A stretch of DNA of 39,885 bases from Clostridia bacterium (GTDB taxonomy: Bacteria; Bacillota; Clostridia; Oscillospirales; CAG-382), in NCBI GenBank assembly GCA_017629175.1, contig JAGBXS010000034.1, positions 1-39,885 of the forward strand, read 5' to 3'. The position numbers and the translations under genes are program-made. How positions within the stretch are numbered: the stretch's first letter is position 1; each line of letters opens with the position of its first letter. The notes under the pieces were generated by a model that had not been told where the DNA came from, searched no databases, and saw nothing but the letters and a program-made list of their open reading frames with translations. Below, one piece after another: positions 31,410 through 39,505 of this stretch.

Positions 31410-31948
31410 AAACTGTGAACAACGAGCAGGTGCTGGACGTGGTCTACGATCTGGCATCTTCCATGGGTCTGCGCATCGGTGAGTTTCTCGACCGTCTGCA
31501 GGAGGATTACGGCGACCCGGTATTTGACACCGCAGGTCTGCCCGCAGAGGTGATCGCGGAGCTGGAGCACGCCAAGACCCTGCGCAAGGAAAGCCGCGCC
31601 GCCAAGCGCGCAGGAGAGGAGGAGACCCGCCGCAACAAGGACATTGCCGCCTTCCGCGAGCAGTTCCCCGATCTTACCGCAGAGGAGATCCCCGAGGAGG
31701 TGTGGGCAGAGGTTGCCTCCGGCATGGATCTGCTCCACGCCTACGCTTACTACCTGATGACCAAGGGTAAGAAGGGCGACCGCGCCGACGCGGTGAACAA
31801 GGGCAATCTGGAAAGAAGCGCCCCCGCCCTGGGCGAGGGTAGCACCGAGCCCTCCTTCACCCGTGAAGAGGTGGAGAGAATGTCCCAGAAGGACGTGAAG
31901 AAGAATTACAAGAACATTCTCCACTCCATGAAGAAGTGGAAACTGTGA
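31406..31948 (+). CDS. Phage scaffolding protein (putative)
   Basis: The 180-residue protein is highly charged and helical, with EHAKTLRKESRAAKRAGEEE and FREQFPDLTAEEIPEEVWAE. It ends in FTREEVERMSQKDVKKNYKN followed by a basic tip (MKKWKL). Lying between portal and coat genes, with helix-rich composition and a basic C-terminus, it is the expected scaffold that directs coat assembly and is then lost. ATGA overlap couples it to the portal gene. The call is from position and character. Confidence 0.75.
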   Translation: MKTVNNEQVLDVVYDLASSMGLRIGEFLDRLQEDYGDPVFDTAGLPAEVIAELEHAKTLRKESRAAKRAGEEETRRNKDIAAFREQFPDLTAEEIPEEVWAEVASGMDLLHAYAYYLMTKGKKGDRADAVNKGNLERSAPALGEGSTEPSFTREEVERMSQKDVKKNYKNILHSMKKWKL

Positions 31949-32003
31949 TCGCTTCGCTCTCGATGAAAAAGCATTACATTATTTAAAAAGGAGAAATGAA
32001 AGC

Positions 32004-32825
32004 ATGGCTAATTACAACAGCATCGAAAAGATCATCAGCGCGGAGATCATCCGCACCAACGAGGATAATCTCCTTGCCAACACCATCTGCAACACCGCCT
32101 TCGTGGGCGATATCAAGAACAAGGGCGACTCCGTCACCTTCATCGGTCTGAACGATCCTGCCGTGTACGATTACGACGGCAGTCTGACCTACGAGGACAT
32201 CGACGACCACGCCACCACCCTGTACGTGGATCAGGATAAGGCCTTCTCCTTTAAGGTGAAGGACATCGAGGAGCTTCGTTCCTCCATCGGCCTTGCGGAC
32301 AGCCAGACCAAGAGAGCCAGCTACCTTCTGAGAAATCAGGTAGATACCTACGTCTTCGGCTTGTACGGCGACGCGGGAGAGACCATGGAGGAGACCGAGG
32401 TGACCCCCGAGAACGTTCTGGCCGTGGTCACCGCCATGAAGCAGAAGCTGGAGGAGGCGAACGTGCCCGACGGCAGAACCTGGATCGTGGTACCGCCCTT
32501 CATCAAGTCCAAGCTGCTGTTGGCTGGCATCAAGTTCCAGATCAACAACGGCGTCAACGGCACCGGTGCGGTGGGCTTCACCGACGAGCTGGGCTGTGAC
32601 GTGTTCGTTTCCAACCAGCTGGCCACCCAGGACGGCAAGACCATGATGCTGGCTGGCTCTTACTCCGCCATCGCCTACGCGGAGCAGGTGCTGGAGACCC
32701 AGGTCATTGACCGTATGGAGGGCTCCTTCGACAAGGCTGTGAGAGGCCGTTTGGTGTTCGGCGCCAAGGTCATCAAGCCCGAGGAGCTGGTTTGTTGTCC
32801 CGTTACCGACGGCGCCAACGTATAA
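32004..32825 (+). CDS. Phage major capsid protein, P22-coat-like
   Basis: The 273-residue protein begins MANYNSIEKIISAEIIRTNE. It then shows NTICNTAFVGDIKNKGDSVT, KAFSFKVKDIEELRSSIGLA, RTWIVVPPFIKSKLL and LGCDVFVSNQLA, and ends IDRMEGSFDKAVRGRLVFGA. That pattern is typical of the P22 gene 5-like HK97-fold coats of Firmicutes phages. It is shorter than P22 coat (about 430 residues), so the inserted Ig-like domain is probably absent. The AAAGGAG ribosome site is strong and the gene has its own 55-base leader, as expected for the most expressed structural protein. Confidence 0.88.
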   Translation: MANYNSIEKIISAEIIRTNEDNLLANTICNTAFVGDIKNKGDSVTFIGLNDPAVYDYDGSLTYEDIDDHATTLYVDQDKAFSFKVKDIEELRSSIGLADSQTKRASYLLRNQVDTYVFGLYGDAGETMEETEVTPENVLAVVTAMKQKLEEANVPDGRTWIVVPPFIKSKLLLAGIKFQINNGVNGTGAVGFTDELGCDVFVSNQLATQDGKTMMLAGSYSAIAYAEQVLETQVIDRMEGSFDKAVRGRLVFGAKVIKPEELVCCPVTDGANV

Positions 32826-32852
32826 TTCATTTTTTGAAAGGAGAAAACCCAC

Positions 32853-33203
32853 ATGACTTTGAACGCAACCTACGTAAGCAAGAATTTCGCCGCTTCTCAG
32901 GTGGCTTTCACCCCCGTGACCCAGGCGGATTGCACCGTGGATCTCACCGACTGCAAGGAGGAGCTTCTGCTGTTGCTTGACACCTCTGCCTGCGGCGGAG
33001 CGGTCACCGTTTCCATGGAGGCAGGCGACTACGCCTCCGCCAGATGTATCAGAGAGATCTCCGTTGCCAAGGGCGGGGTGGCAATGATCCCCGTTTCCAC
33101 CGGTGAGGTGATGCAGGCGGACGGCTGTCTGCACGTTACCTTCGGCGGCTACGACGGCCTCACTGCCGCCGTGCTGAAAAAGCGTTACGTCACCAATCAT
33201 TGA
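32853..33203 (+). CDS. Small phage head protein, perhaps capsid decoration
   Basis: The 116-residue protein follows the coat gene with GAAAGGAG 11 bases before its ATG. It looks like one beta-sandwich: FAASQVAFTPVTQADCTVDL, LLLLLDTSACGGAVTVSMEA, GGVAMIPVSTGEVMQADG and a LHVTFGGYDGL end. Phages often place a decoration or head-stabilising protein here. I recognise no family, so the role is inferred from order. A GC-rich hairpin follows. Confidence 0.7.
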   Translation: MTLNATYVSKNFAASQVAFTPVTQADCTVDLTDCKEELLLLLDTSACGGAVTVSMEAGDYASARCIREISVAKGGVAMIPVSTGEVMQADGCLHVTFGGYDGLTAAVLKKRYVTNH

Positions 33204-33214
33204 TAACGAAAGAG

Positions 33215-33245
33215 AGGGGCGGGCGGCACAGTCCGCCCCTTCTTT
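33215..33245 (+). terminator. Intra-cassette hairpin (attenuator-like)
   Basis: AGGGGCGG (33215-33222) pairs with CCGCCCCT (33233-33240) followed by TCTTT. It could lower transcription past the coat and decoration genes so that these are made in excess. Confidence 0.6.
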
Positions 33246-33268
33246 GAACAGAAAGGAGGAAGCTTTGC

Positions 33269-33664
33269 TTGAAGGCACAGGAAATTTTTGAACAAGCCAT
33301 GGATCTTTGCGCCCTGCGGGGGAGCGACGGCGACGGCGAGCCCATGCTCCCGGGAGATCTGTCCGATCTTGCCGTCCGCGCCGTGGGAATTCTGAACGTG
33401 CTGATGGGAGAACTGCATTCGTTGGAGGAGCGGCTCACGGGAAAGGAGCGTCCCTACGCCCGCATTTACGGCTTGGAGGAGACAGTGGATCTCTCCGATG
33501 GGATCTGCCGCTGTGTATTGCCCTACCGCTTGGCGGCCATGCTCATTGCCGAGGAGGACGGGGAGCTGTACCGCGTGTTGTTGCACCATGCCGATGAGGC
33601 GGTCAAGGGTCTGCTGTCCCACGGGGTAGCCCACCGCCACAGCATTCTGGAGGTGTACGGATGA
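33269..33664 (+). CDS. Phage head-tail connector-like protein (putative)
   Basis: The 131-residue protein starts at TTG 33269, supported by AGGAGG 9 bases upstream. It has helical segments AQEIFEQAMDLCALRG, DLAVRAVGILNVLMGELHSL, LPYRLAAMLIAEEDGELYRV and LLHHADEAVKGLLSHGVA. Size and helical make-up fit connector proteins of the gp6/gp15 type that extend the portal ring. The stop overlaps the next ATG by four bases. The family is not certain. Confidence 0.65.
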   Translation: MKAQEIFEQAMDLCALRGSDGDGEPMLPGDLSDLAVRAVGILNVLMGELHSLEERLTGKERPYARIYGLEETVDLSDGICRCVLPYRLAAMLIAEEDGELYRVLLHHADEAVKGLLSHGVAHRHSILEVYG

Positions 33665-35367
33665 AGGAACGGGTGACCCTGACGGCTTTTGGCGGGCTGG
33701 ACGAGCGGGAGGTGTTCTCCCACGACCTTTCCCGCTCTCCGGATATGCGGAATTTCAAGGTGACGGAAAACCGCACGTTGAAAAAGCGAGACGGCGTCTC
33801 TGTGGCATTCACCGCTCCGGGGGAGATCACCGGGCTTTGGAGCGGCTATTTGCAGGGGAAGCGTTATCTTCTCTATACCGCTGACGGGGTGCTGTATTTT
33901 ATCAACGAGGACACGCCCCATCCCGTAGCGGCGGGAACGGTGGGGCAGGGCAGGCAAACGGTGTTCCGCTTTGCGGGGATGGTGTATCTCAAAAACGAAA
34001 ACGGCTATTACCGCTTTGACGGTGAGAAAACGGAGGCGGTGGAGGGCTATATCCCCTTGGTGGCCATCGGCTGTGCCCCCTCGGGCGGGGGAAGCGGCTT
34101 TGAGCCGGTGAATATGCTCACCTCCAAGCGCAGGGTGCGTTTTTCCTGCGATGGAGAGTCCGACACCTTCGTCCTGCCGGAGCAGAAGCTTGCGGCCATT
34201 ACGGACATCACCTACCAAGGGGAGGTCTGCCCGTTGGGCTATACTGCGGATCTTTCGGCGGGAAAGCTCACCTTTGAACAGCCCATCTCCAAGGGTCTGA
34301 ACAATTTGGAGATCACCTACGATACGGGGAGAAGCCGCAGAGAGGTGATCCTGAAGGCCGGGGGTGCCATGCTCTTCGGCGGAGACACCGACGGGCACCT
34401 GTTCCTCTGGGGGAACGAGGAGTACCCCGCCTACCGCTTTCACTCGGAGCTGGCGGACGGACAGCCCTCGGCGGAATACTTCCCCGAGAACAACTATACG
34501 GTGATCGGAAGCTCTCCCATCACCGATATCATCTCCCAATACGACCGCCAGCTGATCTTCACCAAGGAGCGGGCGTATTACTCCTACTGTCAGCTCCGGA
34601 CCGACGTAGAGGGACATCTGTACAGCTCCTTCCCGGTGTTCAACCTTAACGGGGAGAAGGGAAGTCTCTTGCCCTTCGGAGGCTGTATTATGAACAACGA
34701 GCCGGTAACGGTGTGCGAGGACGGGCTGAATTGCTGGCGCTCCACCACGGTGGAAAACGAGAAAAACGCCATTTGCATCTCTGCTCCCGTGGGGAAGACC
34801 TTGGGCAGGGTGCTTGCCACCGGGGATCTTTCCCTGCTTCGTCTGTACAATCACCGCGCCGCAGGGGAGCTGTATCTCATCTGCGGGGAGGAGGCCTTGG
34901 TCTATAACTACTCCTTGGGGGTATGGTACGCTTACGACGGCTTTGCCGCAGATCTGCTGACGGAGTACGAGGGCAAGCTGTATTTCTCCAGAGGGGCACA
35001 GCTTCTGTTTTTGGATCCCGATGCCGCGGAGGATCACTGCGGGGAGATCAGGGCCCATTGGGAGACCCCGTACACCCCCTTGCGGCAGGACGGCAGGCAG
35101 AAAAAGCTGACGGAGATCTCCTTGGAGCTTTGTTGTGCCGGCGAGCCCACCCTGGACGTGCTGTACGGAGAGCATTTACAGCACGGTATTGTGCTGAAGC
35201 CCCGCCCTTTGGAGAAGGAATTGGTGCAATGCACCTTCCGCACCGGGGCGCAGAGATCCTCCCGCACCAAGATCTACGTGCAGGAGCGGGATGATGCCCA
35301 AACTGAAATTGTTTCCATGACGCTGGTCTATGGAAGGAAAGGACGATATGAAAGAAAAGGATTATAA
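33661..35367 (+). CDS. Phage tail hub / DNA-stabilisation-like protein (putative)
   Basis: The 568-residue protein opens TLTAFGGLDEREVFSHDLSR and PDMRNFKVTENRTLKKRDGV. That is the pattern of podovirus proteins that plug the portal and build the tail hub. Successive blade-like segments follow: LLYTADGVLYFINEDTPH, RYLLYTAD, TVFRFAGMVYLKNENGYYRF, QLIFTKERAYYSYCQL, LYLICGEEALVYNYSLGVWY and GKLYFSRGAQLLFLDPD. These suggest a beta-propeller. P22 gp10 plays such a part, but similarity here is by architecture only. It overlaps the connector gene by four bases and the next gene by 20. Confidence 0.65.
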   Translation: MKERVTLTAFGGLDEREVFSHDLSRSPDMRNFKVTENRTLKKRDGVSVAFTAPGEITGLWSGYLQGKRYLLYTADGVLYFINEDTPHPVAAGTVGQGRQTVFRFAGMVYLKNENGYYRFDGEKTEAVEGYIPLVAIGCAPSGGGSGFEPVNMLTSKRRVRFSCDGESDTFVLPEQKLAAITDITYQGEVCPLGYTADLSAGKLTFEQPISKGLNNLEITYDTGRSRREVILKAGGAMLFGGDTDGHLFLWGNEEYPAYRFHSELADGQPSAEYFPENNYTVIGSSPITDIISQYDRQLIFTKERAYYSYCQLRTDVEGHLYSSFPVFNLNGEKGSLLPFGGCIMNNEPVTVCEDGLNCWRSTTVENEKNAICISAPVGKTLGRVLATGDLSLLRLYNHRAAGELYLICGEEALVYNYSLGVWYAYDGFAADLLTEYEGKLYFSRGAQLLFLDPDAAEDHCGEIRAHWETPYTPLRQDGRQKKLTEISLELCCAGEPTLDVLYGEHLQHGIVLKPRPLEKELVQCTFRTGAQRSSRTKIYVQERDDAQTEIVSMTLVYGRKGRYERKGL

Positions 35368-36472
35368 CACCTGGTTGCAGGAGGCGAAGGACGCCCTGGA
35401 CGGGTACTCCGCCTACCAAGCAGATCTGGTGGAATATTACCGCAAGGCGCGGGAAAACGCCAAGGCGGAATATCTGGCAGAGAAGGAGCAGCTGAAGAAG
35501 GACACCGCTCAAAGCCAAAACCAAGCGGTGGTGGATACCATGAAGACGGAGAGGGATCTGGATCGAACCCTTGCTTCCCGCGGGCTGGCCTTTTCCGGAG
35601 AAAATGCCCAGACCAATTTGGATCTGAACCTGGATCTCCGGGGCAGGCTGGCGGATCTGGAGAATGCGGCCGCAGAGCAGGATGCGGCGTTGGATGCAGA
35701 CTACAACCGCTTGAGCAACGAGCTTACCCTTGCCCACGCCAAGGATAAAACCGCCGCCGCGGAAAAAGAGGCGCAGTTGAAGATGGACATCGCTTCCGCT
35801 ATGCAAAAAGCAGAGGAAGCAGAGAAGGAGGCCGCCTCCCAGGAGGGCAATGCGGAGGAGTCTCCGTTGCCCGACATGACGGGGAAGAGCTTCTCCGAGA
35901 GAGTGAAGCTCTTGGGGCAGTATGCCAAGGAGCAGATCGCCGCAAAGAAGGAAGCCGCCAAATACACTCCCGAGATCTCTGCCAAGGAGCTGGCCAAGCA
36001 GTTGGTCTCCGCCGCAGGGGAGGAGGGAGTCATCGGAAGCATCGCCCACCAGGAGAAGCTGGAGGCGTTGCTGGGCAGGCTGACGGAGGAGCATGATCTC
36101 TCCAACGCCTACCTCCGGGAGCTGATGCTGAACCTGCGCTCTCTTGGCTACCGCCCCGATTACCGCGAGGACGAGGCCTACGGCCTGGAGGATCTGCAGA
36201 ACCGTTCCGCAGAGGCTTACCAAAGCTATTACGACCGCTATTACCGCTTGTACCGCTCCGCAGGCTATTCCGCGGCGGAAAGCGACGAGTTGGCAGGCCC
36301 CAAGGCGCTGTTTATGCAGTTCGTATACCTGTACGCCAACAGCAAGAACCGTGAGATGTTCGAAAGCGCCATGAAGGAGTTGGGCTACCGCAACGAGGTG
36401 GAGGCCTTCTACAAGCAGATCGAAAGCGATCCCAACCGCTACGGGCTGGGCTCTGCGCTGAGCCCCTCTTAA
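35348..36472 (+). CDS. Coiled-coil phage structural protein, possible ejection protein
   Basis: The 374-residue protein is mostly charged helix: LQEAKDALDGYSAYQADLVE, ENAKAEYLAEKEQLKKDTAQ, LADLENAAAEQDAALDADYN and MQKAEEAEKEAASQEGNAEE, with long coiled-coil potential up to about residue 180. The C-terminal half is more globular (ELAKQLVSAAGEEGVIGSIA, YRPDYREDEAYGLEDLQNRS). ATG 35348 is preferred to the ATG at 35330, because the GGAAAGGA ribosome site lies between them. In short-tailed phages, Ala-rich coiled-coil proteins at this place are often internal or ejected proteins. This is inference. Confidence 0.6.
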   Translation: MKEKDYNTWLQEAKDALDGYSAYQADLVEYYRKARENAKAEYLAEKEQLKKDTAQSQNQAVVDTMKTERDLDRTLASRGLAFSGENAQTNLDLNLDLRGRLADLENAAAEQDAALDADYNRLSNELTLAHAKDKTAAAEKEAQLKMDIASAMQKAEEAEKEAASQEGNAEESPLPDMTGKSFSERVKLLGQYAKEQIAAKKEAAKYTPEISAKELAKQLVSAAGEEGVIGSIAHQEKLEALLGRLTEEHDLSNAYLRELMLNLRSLGYRPDYREDEAYGLEDLQNRSAEAYQSYYDRYYRLYRSAGYSAAESDELAGPKALFMQFVYLYANSKNREMFESAMKELGYRNEVEAFYKQIESDPNRYGLGSALSPS

Positions 36473-36490
36473 AGGGAAGGAGGCGGCTTT

Positions 36491-36784
36491 ATGACAGAGC
36501 TGACGGCGTATCTTTGCCCGGAATTGATGATTTTGGTGCCTGTTTTGTACGTGCTGGGGGTCATCTTGAAAAAGAGCCCTCTGCAGGATTGGCTGATCCC
36601 CTACGTTCTCTGCGGGGTGGGGTGTGCCTTGTCCTTCGCTTATTTGGCAGGGCAGGGGGCTTCCGCTCCGGAGGACTGGATGACCTTGCTGTTCTCTGCG
36701 GTGACCCAAGGGGTGCTGTGTACCGCCTGCAGTGTGTACGTAAAAAATCTCATCAAGCAGGGAAAGGAGGGGCGCAGAGAATGA
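36491..36784 (+). CDS. Phage holin, Hol44-like
   Basis: The 97-residue protein has three hydrophobic segments: ELMILVPVLYVLGVILKK, WLIPYVLCGVGCALSFAYLA and LLFSAVTQGVLCTACSVYV. A basic cytoplasmic tail ends it (KNLIKQGKEGRRE). Length, the ILVPVLYVLG opening and VTQGVLC match Hol44 (holin superfamily V) holins of Firmicutes phages, which form membrane holes at lysis. AAGGAGG lies before the ATG. The stop overlaps the next ATG. No endolysin gene is next to it. Confidence 0.85.
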   Translation: MTELTAYLCPELMILVPVLYVLGVILKKSPLQDWLIPYVLCGVGCALSFAYLAGQGASAPEDWMTLLFSAVTQGVLCTACSVYVKNLIKQGKEGRRE

Positions 36785-36867
36785 AACGCAGATGGCTGGA
36801 TCTGCCCGCAAGGGCTTTTCGAATGCTGTATGAAGCGGTGTTCTTCTGCCTTTACGGAATGGAATGA
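36781..36867 (+). CDS. 28-residue microprotein between holin and membrane protein genes
   Basis: The ATG at 36781 overlaps the holin stop as ATGA, and its own TGA at 36865-36867 overlaps the next ATG as ATGA. AAAGGAGG lies about 10 bases upstream, inside the end of the holin gene. The peptide begins MKRRWLDLPARAFRMLYEAV and ends in a hydrophobic FFCLYG stretch, so it could be an amphipathic membrane peptide. Double four-base coupling with a strong ribosome site argues that it is translated. A lysis-timing role (antiholin-like) is speculation. Confidence 0.6.
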   Translation: MKRRWLDLPARAFRMLYEAVFFCLYGME

Positions 36868-37181
36868 CAGCGGAATTTTATGAGCTTTTAGCGGTGGTCT
36901 GCTCCTCGGCGGGGATCTTGGGAACGGTGGTCTCCGCGGTGCTGGTGTGGATGCTTACCAAGGCGAAAAAGGATGCGGAGGAAAAACGCAAGGAGCGGAT
37001 CGCCATGGAGCTGTTCCGCTTGGAGGGGGAAGAGTTGCTCTCCACTCTGGTGCTGGCCTTGGTGCGTGCCTGCGGGCAATGCGACTCCACCACGGAGACG
37101 GCGGCAAAAGCCTATGAAGCGCATTTGGAAAAACGCAAGCACTTCCGCAATCAGCTTCTCAGCACCCACGCCTACGAATAA
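36864..37181 (+). CDS. Small phage membrane protein with cytoplasmic coiled coil
   Basis: The 105-residue protein has one N-terminal helix (FYELLAVVCSSAGILGTVVS to about residue 30). A charged coiled coil follows (KAKKDAEEKRKERIAMELFR), then LVLALVRACGQCDSTTETAA and KAYEAHLEKRKHFRNQLLST. It is the last gene before the cassette terminator, coupled to the microORF by ATGA. A second holin or lysis accessory is possible. I recognise no family. Confidence 0.65.
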   Translation: MTAEFYELLAVVCSSAGILGTVVSAVLVWMLTKAKKDAEEKRKERIAMELFRLEGEELLSTLVLALVRACGQCDSTTETAAKAYEAHLEKRKHFRNQLLSTHAYE

Positions 37182-37222
37182 AAGAAGGGGAGGATCCGCA
37201 AAAGATCTTCCCCGTTCTTTTT
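37182..37222 (+). terminator. Terminator at the end of the phage cassette
   Basis: AAGAAGGGGAGGATC pairs with GATCTTCCCCGTTCTT around CGCAAAA, running into TTTTT. Confidence 0.85.
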
Positions 37223-37226
37223 GCTC

Positions 37227-37255
37227 TTGAAATGTTCATATCTTTGTGGTACAAT
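37227..37255 (+). promoter_or_regulatory. Promoter of the two-gene unit 37287-39341
   Basis: TTGAAA (37227-37232), 17 bases, TACAAT (37250-37255), 31 bases before the ATG at 37287. It shows a new transcription unit begins right after the phage cassette. Confidence 0.75.
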
Positions 37256-37286
37256 GGGAGCGATCAAAAAACAAAGGAAGTCTTTT

Positions 37287-37787
37287 ATGAAAAACATTTG
37301 GAAGAAATATTGGCCCCTTTGCAGCCTGGGCATTCTGGTGCTTTTGGCGGGAGTGGTGCTGTTGGCCATTGCAATGCGCTCTACGCCGCAGAAAGCGGTG
37401 GAGGGGTATATCCGTGCCTCCTTGGAATACGACGTGGACGGGCTCTTGGAGCACGCCTCGGAGTATCAGCTCACGGCCTTGATGGGGAACACCAAGGTGG
37501 ATCTGGACATCCTGCGGGAGTCCTTGACCGTGGCCTACGAGCAGGCGGCGGAATATCGGGAGAAGGGGGACATTGAGTTCTTCACCGAGGAGCCCATTTT
37601 GGTTGCCCACGGCTCCGATCAGTACAACGAGCTGTTGGAGCGTTACGCCGTGCGGGGCACTCCCGAGGACGTGGATGAGATCGCCATCGTCACCGGCACG
37701 TATCACGTGAACGGTAAGTTGAAGGATAAATACCGCGTGGTTGCCGTGAACTGCGGCGGCACCTGGTATTACGGCTTTATCGAATAA
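37287..37787 (+). CDS. Single-pass membrane protein with NTF2-like outer domain, unknown function
   Basis: The 166-residue product starts MKNIWKKYWPLCSLGILVLL, a basic tip and one helix (to about residue 32) with no lipobox, so it is probably an anchored signal. The outer part, TPQKAVEGYIRASLEYDVDG then LLEHASEYQLTALMG, resembles the start of small NTF2-like/DUF4878-type domains. It ends YRVVAVNCGGTWYYGFIE, as such domains do. ATG 37287 is chosen because AAAGGAAG lies just upstream. The function is unknown; it is likely cotranscribed with the next gene, 15 bases on. Confidence 0.7.
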   Translation: MKNIWKKYWPLCSLGILVLLAGVVLLAIAMRSTPQKAVEGYIRASLEYDVDGLLEHASEYQLTALMGNTKVDLDILRESLTVAYEQAAEYREKGDIEFFTEEPILVAHGSDQYNELLERYAVRGTPEDVDEIAIVTGTYHVNGKLKDKYRVVAVNCGGTWYYGFIE

Positions 37788-37802
37788 AGGAGAGCTTTTA
37801 CT

Positions 37803-39341
37803 ATGAAGATCGAGAGAAAAGACGGCAAACTTTTGGTGACTGTTTCCACCAAGCCTAACGTAGACGACCAAAGAGACCCCCATCAGCCCTTCCCCAACCG
37901 TTTCCGCGGCGGGGAATATTCTGCGGTGCTTTCCGAGACGGAGGATCTGACCCCTCCTGCGGAGATTCTTTACACCAAGCGGGGCGGAGGCGTTTACGTT
38001 TACAGCAACAACCCCGAGATGCTGGCTCCCGCCGACGTGGGGCAGGCCATCCTGCGGAATGAGGACTTGACGGGGGAGATCTTCTTCACCTACGAGCATT
38101 CCAACCATACCGGCGCGCCCTTCTTCTTGGGGTATCAGCTCCGCAATCAAGAGGATCATCCCGTTCGCGTGGAGGTTTTGAACATCGGCAACCAGGTGCG
38201 GGGCGAATGGCTGGGACAAAGAGAATGGAGCGATTTTTACAGCCTGAAGTTCGACCTGCCCGCGGATTACTTCCTGGAAGACGGCAAGACTGTGAACCCC
38301 ATCTACGTGGGGTGTGATTACATCGATTATACGCCCCAGAGCTACACCCCCGAGACCTTTGTGATCCCCGCAGGGGGCTATCTGTGGGTGCTGGGCGGCA
38401 CCTCCGGGGATCTGGCTTACGGCTCCCTTTCCGGCAAGACGGCGGATCAGGCCATTCTGAACGGCAAGTGTGCCAACGGCGCGGTGCTCTTCCGTGTTAC
38501 CGAGGGCAAGGTGACGGGTACCTTCTGGTGCTATACCGAGCCTTCCCAGTGCGACCCCGCAAAGAAACAGCAGGGCTACGTGGTCAGCCGCGACGGCAGA
38601 AACTACGCCGCCCAGTACAAGGGCATTGACGACACCACTATCGGTCTGGCAGAGACAGAGGCGGTATGGATATTCGGCGACGCCACCAAGGCGGGAAGAC
38701 TCCCCGTGAAGTACAACGTGCGCAGAGATCCCGACCATCTTTCCGTGACGGAGCCCTACGCCAAGCTGAACTTGCAGGACTTCATCGTGGAAGGGGACGG
38801 TTGGCTCACCTCCTTGAACCCCAACGACAACCCCACCGCCGTGGGCACGGATATGATCGTCTTCAAGTGTGTTACCGAGGACGGCAGAGAGGTTTGCATC
38901 GACACCGAGACCACCGACGGGGAGGGGAAGAAATCCAACATTGGCAACTGGATGATGCAGAACCAGGTGAATTACACCTTTGCCAACGCGGGCAAGCGGG
39001 ATCGGCATCTGAAGATCTATTCCCGGGGCACGGGCGTCCTTGCGGTCACCGTCCGTGAGGAAAGCGGCAGAATTCTGGAGAAGAAGCTGCTCTTGCAGCC
39101 TTATAACTTTGACAAAAAAGAAAACGCCTTTGCAGGCGTGGACAGAGATCTGCTGGTGGAAAAGAACGGCAGATGGTGGTTCCCTGTTGCCGATGGCAGA
39201 CCCTTCTGCGACGTGTGGGACGAGCGTTCCCTGGCCTATGAGCTGACCGTTCCCGCAGAAACGGTGTGTCGGATCAGTATCGACGATCTGATCCTGGCAA
39301 ACTCCTGCGGCGGCGTGAAGCACTGGGTAGAGATGGATTAA
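37803..39341 (+). CDS. Large beta-rich protein of unknown function
   Basis: The 512-residue protein has no signal peptide or membrane helix. It is strand-rich and aromatic-rich: FRGGEYSAVLSETEDLTPPA, GGGVYVYSNNPEMLAPADVG, GEIFFTYEHSNHTGAPFFLG, NQVRGEWLGQREWSDFYS, and a Gly/Asn-rich NIGNWMMQNQVNYTFANAGK. VRVEVLNIGNQVRGEW and LKIYSRGTGVLAVTV look like beta-sandwich edges, suggesting several stacked domains. I do not recognise the family. AAGGAG lies upstream of the ATG and the preceding gene ends 15 bases before. A terminator follows the stop. Confidence 0.75.
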   Translation: MKIERKDGKLLVTVSTKPNVDDQRDPHQPFPNRFRGGEYSAVLSETEDLTPPAEILYTKRGGGVYVYSNNPEMLAPADVGQAILRNEDLTGEIFFTYEHSNHTGAPFFLGYQLRNQEDHPVRVEVLNIGNQVRGEWLGQREWSDFYSLKFDLPADYFLEDGKTVNPIYVGCDYIDYTPQSYTPETFVIPAGGYLWVLGGTSGDLAYGSLSGKTADQAILNGKCANGAVLFRVTEGKVTGTFWCYTEPSQCDPAKKQQGYVVSRDGRNYAAQYKGIDDTTIGLAETEAVWIFGDATKAGRLPVKYNVRRDPDHLSVTEPYAKLNLQDFIVEGDGWLTSLNPNDNPTAVGTDMIVFKCVTEDGREVCIDTETTDGEGKKSNIGNWMMQNQVNYTFANAGKRDRHLKIYSRGTGVLAVTVREESGRILEKKLLLQPYNFDKKENAFAGVDRDLLVEKNGRWWFPVADGRPFCDVWDERSLAYELTVPAETVCRISIDDLILANSCGGVKHWVEMD

Positions 39342-39356
39342 GACAATAAAAAAGAG

Positions 39357-39399
39357 ACTCTGCAAGAGCCACCGACTCGACGGCTTTTGCAGAGTTTTT
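39357..39399 (+). terminator. Rho-independent terminator
   Basis: ACTCTGCAAGAGCC (39357-39370) pairs with GGCTTTTGCAGAGT (39382-39395, one G-T pair) followed by TTTT. Confidence 0.85.
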
Positions 39400-39409
39400 A
39401 TGTTGAAAA

Positions 39410-39475
39410 CGTTTCCGCAATTGAGGCGTAGCCGAATAACGGAAACCTCCGAAGGCGGGATCGCCTGCGAGTCCA
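39410..39475. repeat. Inverted-repeat segments of unknown nature
   Basis: GTTTCCG at about 39411-39417 pairs with CGGAAAC at about 39440-39446. A short GGCG-GGAT-CGCC hairpin follows near 39456-39467. No frame covers it. It may be part of a dispersed small repeat or a remnant beside the tRNA cluster. Confidence 0.35.
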
Positions 39476-39505
39476 ATCTACCTTTTTGAGCGTTAACTTA
39501 CTCTT

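Noticed and set aside
33523..36811. Long minus-strand frames opposite the phage genes
   Set aside because: They overlap well-ordered, coupled phage genes, lack starts with ribosome sites, and have shadow-like composition.
28051..37181. att sites of an integrated prophage
   Set aside because: I compared the sequence just outside both ends and found no convincing direct repeat, and there is no integrase.
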